From Pseudactinotalea suaedae (GTDB lineage: Bacteria; Actinomycetota; Actinomycetes; Actinomycetales; Beutenbergiaceae): a stretch of DNA of 64,000 bases. The DNA lies in the NCBI RefSeq assembly GCF_009733815.1, contig NZ_WNXY01000006.1, positions 1 to 64,000 of the forward strand, given 5' to 3'. A program made the position numbers and the translations under genes. Shown one piece after another: positions 26,735 through 35,723 of the stretch (position 1 is the first letter of the stretch; every line of letters starts with the position of its first letter). The notes under the pieces are model-generated. The model searched no databases and was not told the origin of the DNA. It saw only the letters and a program-made list of their open reading frames with translations.

Positions 26735-27509
26735 GGCGATCCCGCTCCACCCGCGCTCCGCGCTCGTGCTGGGATTGGCGACGCTGGTGGGTCTGCTCGC
26801 CTTCGGCTGGCCGCTGCTGGTGGGCCCCGGTGCCGCGCTCGACGACGCGACGGCCGCCCCGCTCGTGCTCGGCGTCGTGCTGCTCGGGGTGCTGGCTGCT
26901 GTGCTGGTCGCGTTCGGCGAGGACGGGCTCGACGTCCGTGCCGTCGCGATGCTGGGGCTGCTGGCCGCCGTGGGCGCGGTCGTGCGGCCGCTCTCGGCCG
27001 GGGCTGCGGGCATCGAGACGGTGTTCGTGCTGGTGATCCTGGGCGGGCGGGTGTTCGGGGCCGGGTTCGGGTTCGTGCTCGGTGCGACCACGCTGTTCGC
27101 CTCCGCGTTGCTGACCGGGGGCGTGGGCCCGTGGCTGCCGTTCCAGATGGTCGCCGCCTCCTGGGTGGGCCTGGGCGCCGGGCTGCTGCCGCGGCTGCAC
27201 CGGCGGGGGAGCTGGAGGGAGATCGCCGTGCTGTGCGGTTACGGGGCGGTCGCCGCGCTCGTGTTCGGCGTGGCGATGAACCTCTCGTTCTGGCCGTTCG
27301 TCCTCGGCGTCGGCAGCGACCTGTCCTACCTGCCGGGCGGACCGCTCGGCGAGAACCTGCGGCGGTTCGTCACCTTCACCGTGGTGACCTCCCTGGGCTG
27401 GGACATCGGACGCGCGATCACCACGGTGGTGGGGATCGCCGTCGTCGGGAGGGTCGTGCTGCCGCTGCTCCGCCGCACGGCCACGCGCGCCCGGTTCACC
27501 CCCGCCTGA
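26727..27509 (+). CDS. ECF transporter S component, probably for cobalamin or precursor (CbrT-like)
   Basis: 260 residues with about seven hydrophobic segments, ending in a basic tail. Motifs typical of the larger S components (vitamin or cobalamin type): AVGAVVRPLSAGAAGIETVFVLV and VFGAGFGFVLGATTLFASALLTGGVGPWLPFQM (key GxGFVLGA and GPWLPFQM parts). The cobalamin riboswitch upstream and the adenosyltransferase and IcmF genes next door suggest cobalamin or a corrinoid as substrate; cobalt is an alternative but would usually come with CbiM/CbiN, which are absent. ATG at 26727 overlaps the ATPase by 8 bases. Confidence 0.82.
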   Translation: MGEAIPLHPRSALVLGLATLVGLLAFGWPLLVGPGAALDDATAAPLVLGVVLLGVLAAVLVAFGEDGLDVRAVAMLGLLAAVGAVVRPLSAGAAGIETVFVLVILGGRVFGAGFGFVLGATTLFASALLTGGVGPWLPFQMVAASWVGLGAGLLPRLHRRGSWREIAVLCGYGAVAALVFGVAMNLSFWPFVLGVGSDLSYLPGGPLGENLRRFVTFTVVTSLGWDIGRAITTVVGIAVVGRVVLPLLRRTATRARFTPA

Positions 27510-27520
27510 GTGCGTCGGGC

Positions 27521-30500
27521 TCAGACGTTGCGGCGGTACCGGCCGCCGACGTCGAACAGCGCCTGCGTGATCTGCCCCAGGCTGGCGACCCGCACCGTCT
27601 CCATCAGCACGTCGAACACGTTCTCGCCCGCCAGGGCCGCCTGCCGCAGCCGGTCCAGCGCAGCAGGCGCCTCGTCGGCGTGCCGCGCGTGGGAGTCGGC
27701 GAGCCGGCCGACCTGGCCCGACTTCTCCTCCTCGCTCGAGCGCATCAGCGCGACCGGCGCGCGCTGCGTGTCGCCCGCAGGCGCGCGGAAGGTGTTGACG
27801 CCGATGATCGGCAGCGAGCCGTCGTGCTTGCGCATCTCGTACAGCATCGACTCGTCCTGGATCCGGCCGCGCTGGTACCCGGTCTCCATCGCACCGAGCA
27901 CGCCGCCGCGGGAGGAGATCTGCTCGAGCTCGGCGAGGACAGCCTCCTCCACGAGATCGGTCAGCTCGGCCAGCACGAACGAGCCCTGGTTGGGGTTCTC
28001 GTTCATGCTGAGCCCCCACTCGGCGTTGATGATCATCTGGATCGCGAGCGCGCGCCGCACCGACTCCTCGGTGGGCGTGGTGATCGCCTCGTCGTAGGCG
28101 TTGGTGTGCAGACTGTTCGCGGAGTCGTACAGCGCGATCAGCGCCTGCAGCGTGGTGCGGATGTCGTTGAAGGCGATCTCCTGCGCGTGCAGGCTCCTGC
28201 CCGAGGTCTGGATGTGGTACTTCAACCGCTGCGACCGCTCGCTGGCTCCGTAGCGGTCGCGCATCACGATGGCCCAGATCCGCCGCGCCACGCGACCCAG
28301 CACCGCGTACTCGGGGTCCATGCCGTTGCTGAAGAAGAAGGACAGGTTGGGTGCGAAGTCGTCGATCGCCATCCCGCGCGCAAGGTAGGCCTCGACGTAG
28401 GTGAAGCCGTTCGCCAACGTGAAGGCGAGCTGGCTGAGAGGGTTGGCTCCGGCTTCAGCGATGTGATAGCCGCTGATCGAGACCGAGTAGAAGTGCCGCA
28501 CCTCGTGCTCGACGAACCACTCGGCGATGTCGGCCATCACGCCGAGCGAGAAGTCCGTCGAGAAGATGCAGGTGTTCTGTCCCTGGTCCTCCTTGAGGAT
28601 GTCCGCCTGCACGGTGCCGCGCACGGTGCGCAGCGCAGTCGAGCGGATCTCGGCCGCTTCGTCCTCCGTGGGCGTCCGGCCCTCCCGCTCCTCGAACAGC
28701 GCGAGCTGCTGGTCGATCGCGGTGTTGAGGAACATCGCCAGGATGGTGGGCGCGGGACCGTTGATCGTCATCGACACCGAGGTCGACGGGTCGCACAGGT
28801 CGAACCCGGCGTACAGCGCCACCATGTCGTCCAGCGTCGCGATCGACACCCCCGAGTTCCCGACCTTGCCGTACACGTCCGGCCGCTCGGCGGGATCCTG
28901 GCCGTACAGCGTGACCGAGTCGAACGCCGTCGAGAGCCGCGTCGCCGGCTGGCCCGCCGCGAGGTAGTGGAAGCGTCGGTTCGTGCGCGCGGGGTCACCC
29001 TCGCCGGCGAACATCCGCGCCGGGTGCTCGTCGGTGCGCCGCCGCGCGAACACCCCGGCGGTGAAGGGGAAGTGACCGGGCAGGTGCTCGGTACGGAGCC
29101 ACGTGAGCAGGTCGCCCTGATCGTGCAGGCGGGGCAGCGCGAGCCTCGGCACCTTCGTGCCCGAGAGCGAGACCCCCGGCTCGGCCTCCTGCGCCCGCGC
29201 GGCCTGGTCGGGCCACCCGGTCAGCAGCGCTCGCGCCCACGGCGCGACCTCCTGCTCGACGGCGGAGCTCGCCTCGGTCAGCTCGCTCACCTCGAGACCG
29301 CGCCGGCTCAGCTCGGCTGCGGCGCCCTGCAGGTGCTGTGCGCGCCGGACCCGGGCGGCCTGCTCCGCGGTGGCGCGGTGGTACTCGCGCACGAGCGCAG
29401 CCGACTCGGCCAGGTGCTGCACCCGGTTGGCGGGGATCAGCGGCGACACCTGGGTCGAGACCCGCACCCCCGGATCGGCGGGTCCGGAGGTGCCCACGTC
29501 GAGCCCGTGCTCGGCCAGCTCGGCCCGCAGGAACGTCCACAGCCCGGTCACGCCGTCGTCGTTGAACCGGGAGGCGACCGTGCCGAACACCGGGAGCTCC
29601 TCGGGCGGCGTGGTCCACGCCTCGCGGCTGCGTGCGACCTGGCGCCGCACGTGCCGTAGCGCGTCCGGCGCTCCTGCGCGGTCGTACTTGTTGACCACCA
29701 CGGCGTGGGCGAGCTCGAGCATGTCGATCTTCTCGAGCTGCATCGCCGCACCGAACTCCGGCGTCATCACGTAGATCGGCACGTCCACGTGGTCCACCAC
29801 GTCCGCGTCGCCCTGCCCGATGCCCGGCGTCTCGACGATCACGAGCCCGGCACCCCACGCGGCTGCTGCGGCGATCACGTCGTCCAGGCAGTCCGGCAGC
29901 CCCGAGCCCGACGCCCGCGTGGCCAACGACCGGAAGAACACCCCGTCGCCGTCGATCGCATTCATCCGGATCCGGTCGCCGAGCAGCGCACCACCGCGGC
30001 GGCGCGAGGGGTCGACCGCGAGCACCACCACCCGCACCCGGTCGCCCAGGTCGAGCCGCAGCCGCCGGAGCAGCTCGTCGGTGAGCGAGGACTTCCCGGC
30101 ACCGCCGGTTCCGGTGATGCCGAGGACCGGCACCCGCGCGGTCCCGCGCCGCTCCCGCAGCTGGTCCACGAGCGCGGCGTCGAGCGCCCCGACCTCCAGG
30201 GCCGTGATCGTCCGCGCCAGCGCACGCCGGTCGCCCTCGAGCAGCGCAGCCAGCTCAGCGACCGGCTCCGGCACCACGGCCGGGTCCACGTCGGCGGTCC
30301 GCACCACGATGTTGACCATGCCCGGCAGCCCGAGGCGCTGGCCGTCCTCGGGCGAGAAGATCTTCGCGACGCCGCGCGACTCCAGCAGCGCGATCTCCTC
30401 GGCGACGATCACACCACCACCGCCGCCGAACACCGGTACGTGCCCGCACCCGACGTGCTCCAGCTCGGCGAGCAGGTGCGTGAAGTACTCGACGTGCCCG

Positions 30501-30763
30501 CCCTGGTAGGAGGAGATCGCCACCGCCTGCGCGTCCTCGTCGGCGACCGCACGCACCACCTCCGCCACCGAGCGGTCGTGGCCGAGATGGATGACCTCGC
30601 ACCCCTGCTGCTGCAGGATGCGCCGGATGATCGTGATCGCCGCGTCGTGACCGTCGAACAGGCTCGCCGCGGTGACCACGCGCACCGGGTGCGTCGGGAC
30701 GTGGATGCTCACCGGTGGAGCGTGCGGCGTCCCGACGTCGTCGTCGAGATCGGTCCCGGACAT
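27521..30763 (-). CDS. icmF: fused isobutyryl-CoA mutase IcmF (B12-dependent)
   Basis: 1080 residues in IcmF order. The B12-binding domain (about 25-160) has SLFDGHDAA with His39 as the expected lower cobalt ligand. A MeaI-type G-protein chaperone (about 195-430) has P-loop GTGGAGKSS and NKYDRAG. The mutase TIM barrel (about 560-1080) has RMFAGEGDPARTNRRF and HIQTSGRSLHAQE; Phe and Gln in these motifs fit isobutyryl/isovaleryl-CoA mutase rather than methylmalonyl-CoA mutase. It interconverts isobutyryl- and n-butyryl-CoA using adenosylcobalamin. Start ATG at 30763 lies 4 bases after the upstream GNAT stop. It converges on the ECF operon and is the likely consumer of the cofactor. Confidence 0.93.
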   Translation of the reverse strand: MSGTDLDDDVGTPHAPPVSIHVPTHPVRVVTAASLFDGHDAAITIIRRILQQQGCEVIHLGHDRSVAEVVRAVADEDAQAVAISSYQGGHVEYFTHLLAELEHVGCGHVPVFGGGGGVIVAEEIALLESRGVAKIFSPEDGQRLGLPGMVNIVVRTADVDPAVVPEPVAELAALLEGDRRALARTITALEVGALDAALVDQLRERRGTARVPVLGITGTGGAGKSSLTDELLRRLRLDLGDRVRVVVLAVDPSRRRGGALLGDRIRMNAIDGDGVFFRSLATRASGSGLPDCLDDVIAAAAAWGAGLVIVETPGIGQGDADVVDHVDVPIYVMTPEFGAAMQLEKIDMLELAHAVVVNKYDRAGAPDALRHVRRQVARSREAWTTPPEELPVFGTVASRFNDDGVTGLWTFLRAELAEHGLDVGTSGPADPGVRVSTQVSPLIPANRVQHLAESAALVREYHRATAEQAARVRRAQHLQGAAAELSRRGLEVSELTEASSAVEQEVAPWARALLTGWPDQAARAQEAEPGVSLSGTKVPRLALPRLHDQGDLLTWLRTEHLPGHFPFTAGVFARRRTDEHPARMFAGEGDPARTNRRFHYLAAGQPATRLSTAFDSVTLYGQDPAERPDVYGKVGNSGVSIATLDDMVALYAGFDLCDPSTSVSMTINGPAPTILAMFLNTAIDQQLALFEEREGRTPTEDEAAEIRSTALRTVRGTVQADILKEDQGQNTCIFSTDFSLGVMADIAEWFVEHEVRHFYSVSISGYHIAEAGANPLSQLAFTLANGFTYVEAYLARGMAIDDFAPNLSFFFSNGMDPEYAVLGRVARRIWAIVMRDRYGASERSQRLKYHIQTSGRSLHAQEIAFNDIRTTLQALIALYDSANSLHTNAYDEAITTPTEESVRRALAIQMIINAEWGLSMNENPNQGSFVLAELTDLVEEAVLAELEQISSRGGVLGAMETGYQRGRIQDESMLYEMRKHDGSLPIIGVNTFRAPAGDTQRAPVALMRSSEEEKSGQVGRLADSHARHADEAPAALDRLRQAALAGENVFDVLMETVRVASLGQITQALFDVGGRYRRNV

Positions 30764-30767
30764 CGAC

Positions 30768-31268
30768 TCAGGCGAGCCGCAGGATGATGTCGTCGACCAT
30801 GCGACCGCGCATCGCGTCGTAGCCGGTGTCCTGCCCGATGTGCCGGAAGCCGTTGCGCTTGAGGACCACCAGCGAGGCCTCGTTGCTGCGGTTCTGGCGC
30901 GCGAACACGGGGCGCTCTCGCACCTCGTCCAGGAACATCCGGAGCGCGTTGGTCCCGATCCCGCGACCCCAGTACTCGCGGTCGACCCAGTACCGCACGT
31001 AGGGCCGGTCCTCGTCGTCGAACTTCTCGATGTGGCCGACGACGGCGTGCTCCGGGTCCTCCGCGAGCGCGATGGTGCGCATCACCGCGGTGGGGGAGCG
31101 GCGCAGCTTCGCCCAGTAGGAGTCGAACGCCTGCGGGTCGCTGCCGTCCTCGGTCGAGGACGACGCCATCGCTTGCGCCTGCGGGTCCTGCAGGTAGGAG
31201 TAGAACGCGTGCAGGTCGGCGTCCTCGACATCTCGTAGCACGATCGCTACGGGGTTCTCGCTCATCAC
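30768..31268 (-). CDS. GNAT-family N-acetyltransferase
   Basis: 166 residues with the acetyl-CoA-binding motif DREYWGRGIGTNALRMFLDEV (key GRGIGT), an N-terminal IVLRDVEDADLHAFYSYLQDP and NEASLVVLKRNGFRHIG, as in RimJ/RimL-like acetyltransferases (Acetyltransf_3). Two ATGs (31268 and 31265) are in tandem, with GAGGTG upstream. It is 4 bases from icmF and probably co-transcribed; the substrate is unknown. Confidence 0.82.
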   Translation of the reverse strand: MMSENPVAIVLRDVEDADLHAFYSYLQDPQAQAMASSSTEDGSDPQAFDSYWAKLRRSPTAVMRTIALAEDPEHAVVGHIEKFDDEDRPYVRYWVDREYWGRGIGTNALRMFLDEVRERPVFARQNRSNEASLVVLKRNGFRHIGQDTGYDAMRGRMVDDIILRLA

Positions 31269-31381
31269 ACCTCAGCTGTCCGTGGGCGGTGGGGCGGTCC
31301 CTTGCATGGTAGGCCCAGCCTCGAGCACCTGGGTCCGAACAGGTCGTCAGCACGCCCGACGGTGGTCCCGAGAACCCAGAC

Positions 31382-31415
31382 GACCCGGATCCCGCGCGCG
31401 AGGCGGGTCCGGGTC
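31382..31415 (-). terminator. hairpin between the SRPBCC and GNAT genes
   Basis: GACCCGGATCCCGC (31382-31395) pairs with GCGGGTCCGGGTC (31403-31415) with one bulge. It lies just beyond the SRPBCC stop on the minus strand, so it probably ends the arsR-SRPBCC transcript. Confidence 0.6.
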
Positions 31416-31446
31416 GGGTGGTGCATGTAGCGAGGCTAGAGGTGCC

Positions 31447-31932
31447 TCACGCGGCCACCAGCGCGTCGATCTGCCCCATGGCCTCGGTCATGCCCTCAGC
31501 CATGCCCATCTCGGTCATGGCCTTGAGCTGTTCGGCCGACCGGAACCTGGTCTGCACGCTCATGCGGGTGCGCTCGCCGGCCGGCTCGATCGTGACGGTG
31601 ACCGTGCCGTAGTCCTCGGGGTCGGTCGGCTCACCGTCCTCGCCGGCGAAGCCATCTTTGAAGACGAGCCGGTTCGGGGCGTCGGTCTCGACGATGCTGA
31701 ACCAGCCGTGGCCCTTGGAGCCGTCGGGCCCGGTCATGAAGTAGCGGCTCTCTCCGCCCGGCTCGAGCTCGTGGCGGTGGAACGTCGCGGGCCACGTCGG
31801 CGGTCCCCACCACTGCTCGAGCTGGCGGTGGTCCGCCCACAGCTGCCACGCCCGCTCGGGTGTGGCGTCGATCTCGGTGACGACCGTCAGCGTCAGGTCG
31901 TCGGTGTCCAGACGGGTGTCCAGGACAGGCAT
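31447..31932 (-). CDS. SRPBCC / AHSA1-type ligand-binding protein
   Basis: 161 residues of the START-like AHSA1 family: VTEIDATPERAWQLWADHRQLEQWWGPPTWPATF (key RAWQLWAD and QWWGP), GWFSIVETDAPNRLVF and the C-terminal helix EMGMAEGMTEAMGQIDALV. These proteins bind hydrophobic ligands in a helix-grip fold; function is unknown. ATG at 31932 has GAGGAG upstream and is one base from the arsR stop (TGACATG). The ArsR-SRPBCC pair is common in actinobacteria. Confidence 0.87.
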   Translation of the reverse strand: MPVLDTRLDTDDLTLTVVTEIDATPERAWQLWADHRQLEQWWGPPTWPATFHRHELEPGGESRYFMTGPDGSKGHGWFSIVETDAPNRLVFKDGFAGEDGEPTDPEDYGTVTVTIEPAGERTRMSVQTRFRSAEQLKAMTEMGMAEGMTEAMGQIDALVAA

Positions 31933-31933
31933 G

Positions 31934-32284
31934 TCAGTCTCCTCGTGTCGTGTCGTTCTCGGCGAGCAGCGCGTCGATGCGTGCCACCCGGTGCCGCCAG
32001 AGATGCTCGTAGCTCTCCAGCAGCGACTTCGCCTGATGGATGACATCGAGGCCCGCGTGCACGATCTGCTCGCGCCCGCGGCGAACCTTGCGGACCAGCC
32101 CGGCGCGCTCGAGCACAGCCACGTGCTTCTGCACCGCCGCGAAGCTCATCGAGTACCGCTCCGCGAGGTCCGACACCGACTGCTCGGCGTCCAGCACTCG
32201 CGTCACGATGTCCCGCCGCGTCCGGTCCGCCAGTGCGTGGAAGATCCGGTCCGCGTCGTCATCGGAGAGCCCATGTACAACCAT
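31934..32284 (-). CDS. ArsR-family transcriptional regulator
   Basis: 116 residues, winged helix: IFHALADRTRRDIVTRVL, SVSDLAERYSMSFAAVQKHVAVLERAGLV (recognition helix FAAVQKHVAVLE). No Cys residues are present, so it is not a classical metal sensor of the arsenic type. Its ATG sits inside a perfect inverted repeat GTACAAC-N6-GTTGTAC, and the promoter is leaderless with TAACGT 8 bases upstream. Strong negative autoregulation of this two-gene operon is expected. Confidence 0.9.
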   Translation of the reverse strand: MVVHGLSDDDADRIFHALADRTRRDIVTRVLDAEQSVSDLAERYSMSFAAVQKHVAVLERAGLVRKVRRGREQIVHAGLDVIHQAKSLLESYEHLWRHRVARIDALLAENDTTRGD

Positions 32285-32332
32285 CGAGTTGTACGTTACC
32301 CCTCGATCGCCTGATGCGCAACCATGTGGTTG
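32275..32332 (-). promoter_or_regulatory. arsR promoter with two palindromic operators
   Basis: On the minus strand TTGCGC (32316-32321), 17 bases and TAACGT (32293-32298) lie 8 bases before the ATG. GTACAAC (32275-32281) and GTTGTAC (32288-32294) flank the start codon, and CAACC-N4-GGTTG (32319-32332) overlaps the -35. The two palindromes share the CAACC/GTTG core and are 41 bases apart. Confidence 0.75.
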
Positions 32333-32354
32333 TTTGTCGTCGCTGGGACCGCGA

Positions 32355-33551
32355 TCAGGAGCCTGTGACCCGCACGGCGTCGCGTGCGATCTCGAGCTCC
32401 TCGTTGGTGGGGATCACGAGCACACGCACCCGTGAGGCGGCCGTCGCGATGTCGCGAGGTTCCTTCGAGCGGGCACGGTTCGCCTCGCCGTCGACCTCGA
32501 TCCCCAGGCTCTCCAGTCCGCGCAGGGACAGCTCACGGACCTCGTCGGCGTTCTCGCCGATCCCGGCGGTGAACACGATCGCGTCGACGCGGCCGAGCAC
32601 GGCCAGGTAGCTGCCCACGTACTTGCGGACCCGGTAGCAGTAGACCTCCAGCGCCAGCTGCGCGTCCGCGTCGCCGGCCTCGACCGCGTCGACCAGGTCG
32701 CGCATGTCCTGGCTGCCCGACAGCCCCAGCACCCCGGAGCGCTTGTTCAGCAGGTCGTCGATCGCGTCGATGTCCATGCCGGCGGTGCGGGCGAGATGGA
32801 ACACCACGGCGGGGTCGATGTCACCGCTGCGGGTACCCATGACCAGGCCCTCGAGCGGTGTCAGGCCCATCGAGGTGTCGACCGAGACGCCGGCACGGAC
32901 CGCGCACGCCGAGGCGCCGTTGCCCAGGTGCAGCACGATCACGTTGGTCTCCTCGAGCGGCTTCCCGAGCAGCTCGGCCGCCTGCCGGGACACGTAGGCG
33001 TGCGACGTGCCGTGGAACCCGTAGCGGCGGATCCGGTGGTCGGCGGCCACCTGGCGGTCGATCGCGTACGTGTGGGCGACCTCCGGCATCGTCAGGTGGA
33101 ACGCGGTGTCGAAGACCGCCACGTGCGGCAGGTCGGGGAAGGTGTCCATCGCGACCCGGATCCCGGCGGCGTTGGCGGGGTTGTGCAGCGGCGCGAGCGC
33201 CGAGAGCTCCTCGATGATCTCGAGGGCAGCCTCGTCGACCCGCACCGAGTGCCCGAAGCGCGCGCCGCCCTGGACCACGCGGTGGCCCACCGCGACCAGA
33301 CCCGCGGCCGCGAGATCGGGCCCGTGCTGCTCGAACGCGTCAGCCATCGCCGCCATCGCGGCGGCGTGGTCGGGCACGGCGACGTCGGACCGGTGCTTCT
33401 CGCCGTCGACCGTGTGGGTCAGCCGCCCGTGCCCGCTGCCGCCGATCCGCTCGACGAGCCCGACGGCGAGCGCCCCGCCGTCGTCCGCGTCGACGACCTG
33501 GTACTTCAACGACGACGACCCGGAGTTGATCACCAGCACCGGTGTGCTCAC
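32355..33551 (-). CDS. ackA: acetate kinase AckA
   Basis: Makes acetate and ATP from acetyl phosphate (reversible). 398 residues, full length. Motifs: VLVINSGSSSLKYQV at the N-terminus, GHRVVQGG, FDTAFH, RYGFHGTSHAYVS, LHLGNGASACAV and FTAGIGENADEVR. The GTG start at 33551 overlaps the pta stop by 4 bases, so ackA is translationally coupled to pta. With pta and phosphoketolase it forms an acetyl-phosphate module. Confidence 0.97.
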   Translation of the reverse strand: MSTPVLVINSGSSSLKYQVVDADDGGALAVGLVERIGGSGHGRLTHTVDGEKHRSDVAVPDHAAAMAAMADAFEQHGPDLAAAGLVAVGHRVVQGGARFGHSVRVDEAALEIIEELSALAPLHNPANAAGIRVAMDTFPDLPHVAVFDTAFHLTMPEVAHTYAIDRQVAADHRIRRYGFHGTSHAYVSRQAAELLGKPLEETNVIVLHLGNGASACAVRAGVSVDTSMGLTPLEGLVMGTRSGDIDPAVVFHLARTAGMDIDAIDDLLNKRSGVLGLSGSQDMRDLVDAVEAGDADAQLALEVYCYRVRKYVGSYLAVLGRVDAIVFTAGIGENADEVRELSLRGLESLGIEVDGEANRARSKEPRDIATAASRVRVLVIPTNEELEIARDAVRVTGS

Positions 33552-35626
33552 GCGGAGGCTCCCTGCGTCGTGTCGGCCTGCGCCTGGATGGCCGTGATGG
33601 CGACCGTGTTGACGATGTCCTGCACCAGCGCCCCTCGCGACAGGTCGTTGACCGGCTTCCGCAGGCCCTGCAGCACCGGGCCGACCGCGACCGCGCCGGC
33701 GGAGCGCTGCACCGCCTTGTAGGTGTTGTTGCCCGTGTTGAGGTCGGGGAACACCAGCACCGTGGCGTGACCCGCGACGGGCGAGTCCGGCATCTTCGAG
33801 GCGGCGACCGACGCGTCGACCGCGGCGTCGTACTGGATCGGCCCCTCCACCACGAGCTCGGCAGCGCGCTGACGCACCAGGTCCGTGGCGCCGCGGACCT
33901 TGTCGACGTCGGCGCCCGAGCCGGACTCACCGGTCGAGTAGGACAGCATCGCCACCCGCGGCGTCACCCCGAACTGCTGCGCGGTGGCGGCCGAGGAGAT
34001 CGCGATGTCGGCGAGCTGCTCCGCCGTCGGGTCGGGGTTGACCGCGCAGTCGCCGTACACGAGCACGCGATCCTCCAGGCACATGAAGAACACCGACGAC
34101 ACGATCGAGACGCCGGGCACGGTCTTGACGATCTCGAACGACGGCTTGATCGTGTGCGCGGTCGTGTGCTGGGCACCGGAGACCATGCCGTCGGCGAGGC
34201 CCAGATGGACCATCATCGTGCCGAAGTAGGAGACGTCGACGACGATCTCCCGGGCCCGGTCGACCGTCATGCCCTTGTGGGCCCGGACCTCGGTGTAGGT
34301 CGCCGCGAACCGCTCCCGCAGCTCGGGATCGGTGGGGGAGATGACGGATGCGGCGCTCAGGTCCAGACCCAGCTCGCTGCCGCGGGCGCGGATGCTCGCC
34401 TCGTCACCCAGGATCGTGAGGTCGACGACGTCGCGTGCCAGCAACGTGCTCGCGGCACGCAGGATCCGGTCGTCGCCACCCTCCGGCAGCACCACGTGCT
34501 TGCGGTCCGCGCGTGCGCGCTCGATCAGCTCGTACTCGAACATCAACGGCGTCACCACCTCGGACCGAGGCAGGTCGACGGCCTTGAGCAGCGCCGCGCC
34601 GTCGACGTGCTGGCTGAAGTTCCCGCGTGCGGTGTCGAGCTTGCGCTGCGAGCCGGTGGAGAGCAGCCCCCGGGTCTCGGCGACGCGCCGGGTGGTCTCG
34701 AAGGTCCCCAGCTCGGTCGACACGAGCGGGAGCCGCTGCGGCAGGCCGCCGATCAGCCGCGTCACCTGCTCCGAGGGGAGGAAGCCGCCGTTGAGGATCA
34801 TGCCCGCGAGCGAGGGGAAGCTGTCGGAGGCGTGCGCCGCGACCATCGCCAGCACCACCTCGGAGCGGTCGCCGGGCACGATCACCACACCGCCGTCGAC
34901 CAGCCGGTCGAGGATGTGGTCCATCGTCATGCCACCCACGATCAGCCCTTCCGCCTCGCGCTCGAGCAGCTCGGCGTCGCCCGCGACGAGGTGACCCTCG
35001 ACCGCGGTCATCAGGTCGTGCACCGTCGGTGCCGACAGCAGCGGCACGTCCGGCATCACCCAGGTGGGCAGGTCGACCGAGCTCAGCGCCTCGCGGACCT
35101 CGTCGATGTGCGCGGGGTCCGCGCGGTTCGCGACCACCGCGACCACCTCGGCGTGCCCGGCCAGCAGCTCCCCGCTCGCGATGTCGACCATCTGGCGGAC
35201 GTCGTCGGCACGGCGGTTGAGCGCCGACACCACCAGCACGACGGCGGAGCCCAGGTTCGCGGCGATCCTCGCGTTGTACGCGAGCTCGGTCGGGCCCGCG
35301 ACGTCGGTGTAGTCCGACCCCACGATGACCACCACGTCGCACAGGCCCTCCATCTGCCGGTAGCGGCGGATGATCTGAGCCAGCGCGGCATCGGGATCGG
35401 CGTGCACGTCGTCGTACGTGACGCCGATGCACTGGTCGTAGGACAGGTCGACGCCGTCGTGCGCCAGCAGCAGCGCGAGGACCGAGTCGGTGCCCTCGTC
35501 GGCACGCGCGATGGGTCGGAACACCCCCACCCGCACCTGCGCGGCGAACAGCTCGACCAGCCCGAGGGCGATCGAGGACTTGCCGGTGTGTCCCTCGGGG
35601 GACGTGACGTAGACGCTGCGCGCCAT
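33548..35626 (-). CDS. pta: phosphate acetyltransferase Pta (long form)
   Basis: Interconverts acetyl-CoA and acetyl phosphate. 692 residues: an N-terminal P-loop/CobB-like part (ARSVYVTSPEGHTGKSSIALGL), a DRTGG domain in the middle, and a C-terminal PTA_PTB catalytic domain (about 370-690) with LPEGGDDRILRAA, MVSGAQHTTAHTIKP and VLVFPDLNTGNNTYK. The long form is usually allosterically regulated. ATG at 35626 has AGGAG 8 bases upstream. A CAGAAT box lies about 55 bases upstream on the minus strand. Confidence 0.96.
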   Translation of the reverse strand: MARSVYVTSPEGHTGKSSIALGLVELFAAQVRVGVFRPIARADEGTDSVLALLLAHDGVDLSYDQCIGVTYDDVHADPDAALAQIIRRYRQMEGLCDVVVIVGSDYTDVAGPTELAYNARIAANLGSAVVLVVSALNRRADDVRQMVDIASGELLAGHAEVVAVVANRADPAHIDEVREALSSVDLPTWVMPDVPLLSAPTVHDLMTAVEGHLVAGDAELLEREAEGLIVGGMTMDHILDRLVDGGVVIVPGDRSEVVLAMVAAHASDSFPSLAGMILNGGFLPSEQVTRLIGGLPQRLPLVSTELGTFETTRRVAETRGLLSTGSQRKLDTARGNFSQHVDGAALLKAVDLPRSEVVTPLMFEYELIERARADRKHVVLPEGGDDRILRAASTLLARDVVDLTILGDEASIRARGSELGLDLSAASVISPTDPELRERFAATYTEVRAHKGMTVDRAREIVVDVSYFGTMMVHLGLADGMVSGAQHTTAHTIKPSFEIVKTVPGVSIVSSVFFMCLEDRVLVYGDCAVNPDPTAEQLADIAISSAATAQQFGVTPRVAMLSYSTGESGSGADVDKVRGATDLVRQRAAELVVEGPIQYDAAVDASVAASKMPDSPVAGHATVLVFPDLNTGNNTYKAVQRSAGAVAVGPVLQGLRKPVNDLSRGALVQDIVNTVAITAIQAQADTTQGASA

Positions 35627-35723
35627 GGAGCGGCTCCTGCTGGTTGCGGCTGGGCGCGCCGGGCTGCGCTCCCGCGTGTGATTCTGCCCTGCCTCCGCGG
35701 CGGGTCGGTGCCGTCCGGGTCCG

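Noticed and set aside
27510-27535. CTGAG...CTCAG pair between convergent genes as terminator
   Set aside because: The stem is only 5 bp and overlaps the icmF stop region; support is too weak.
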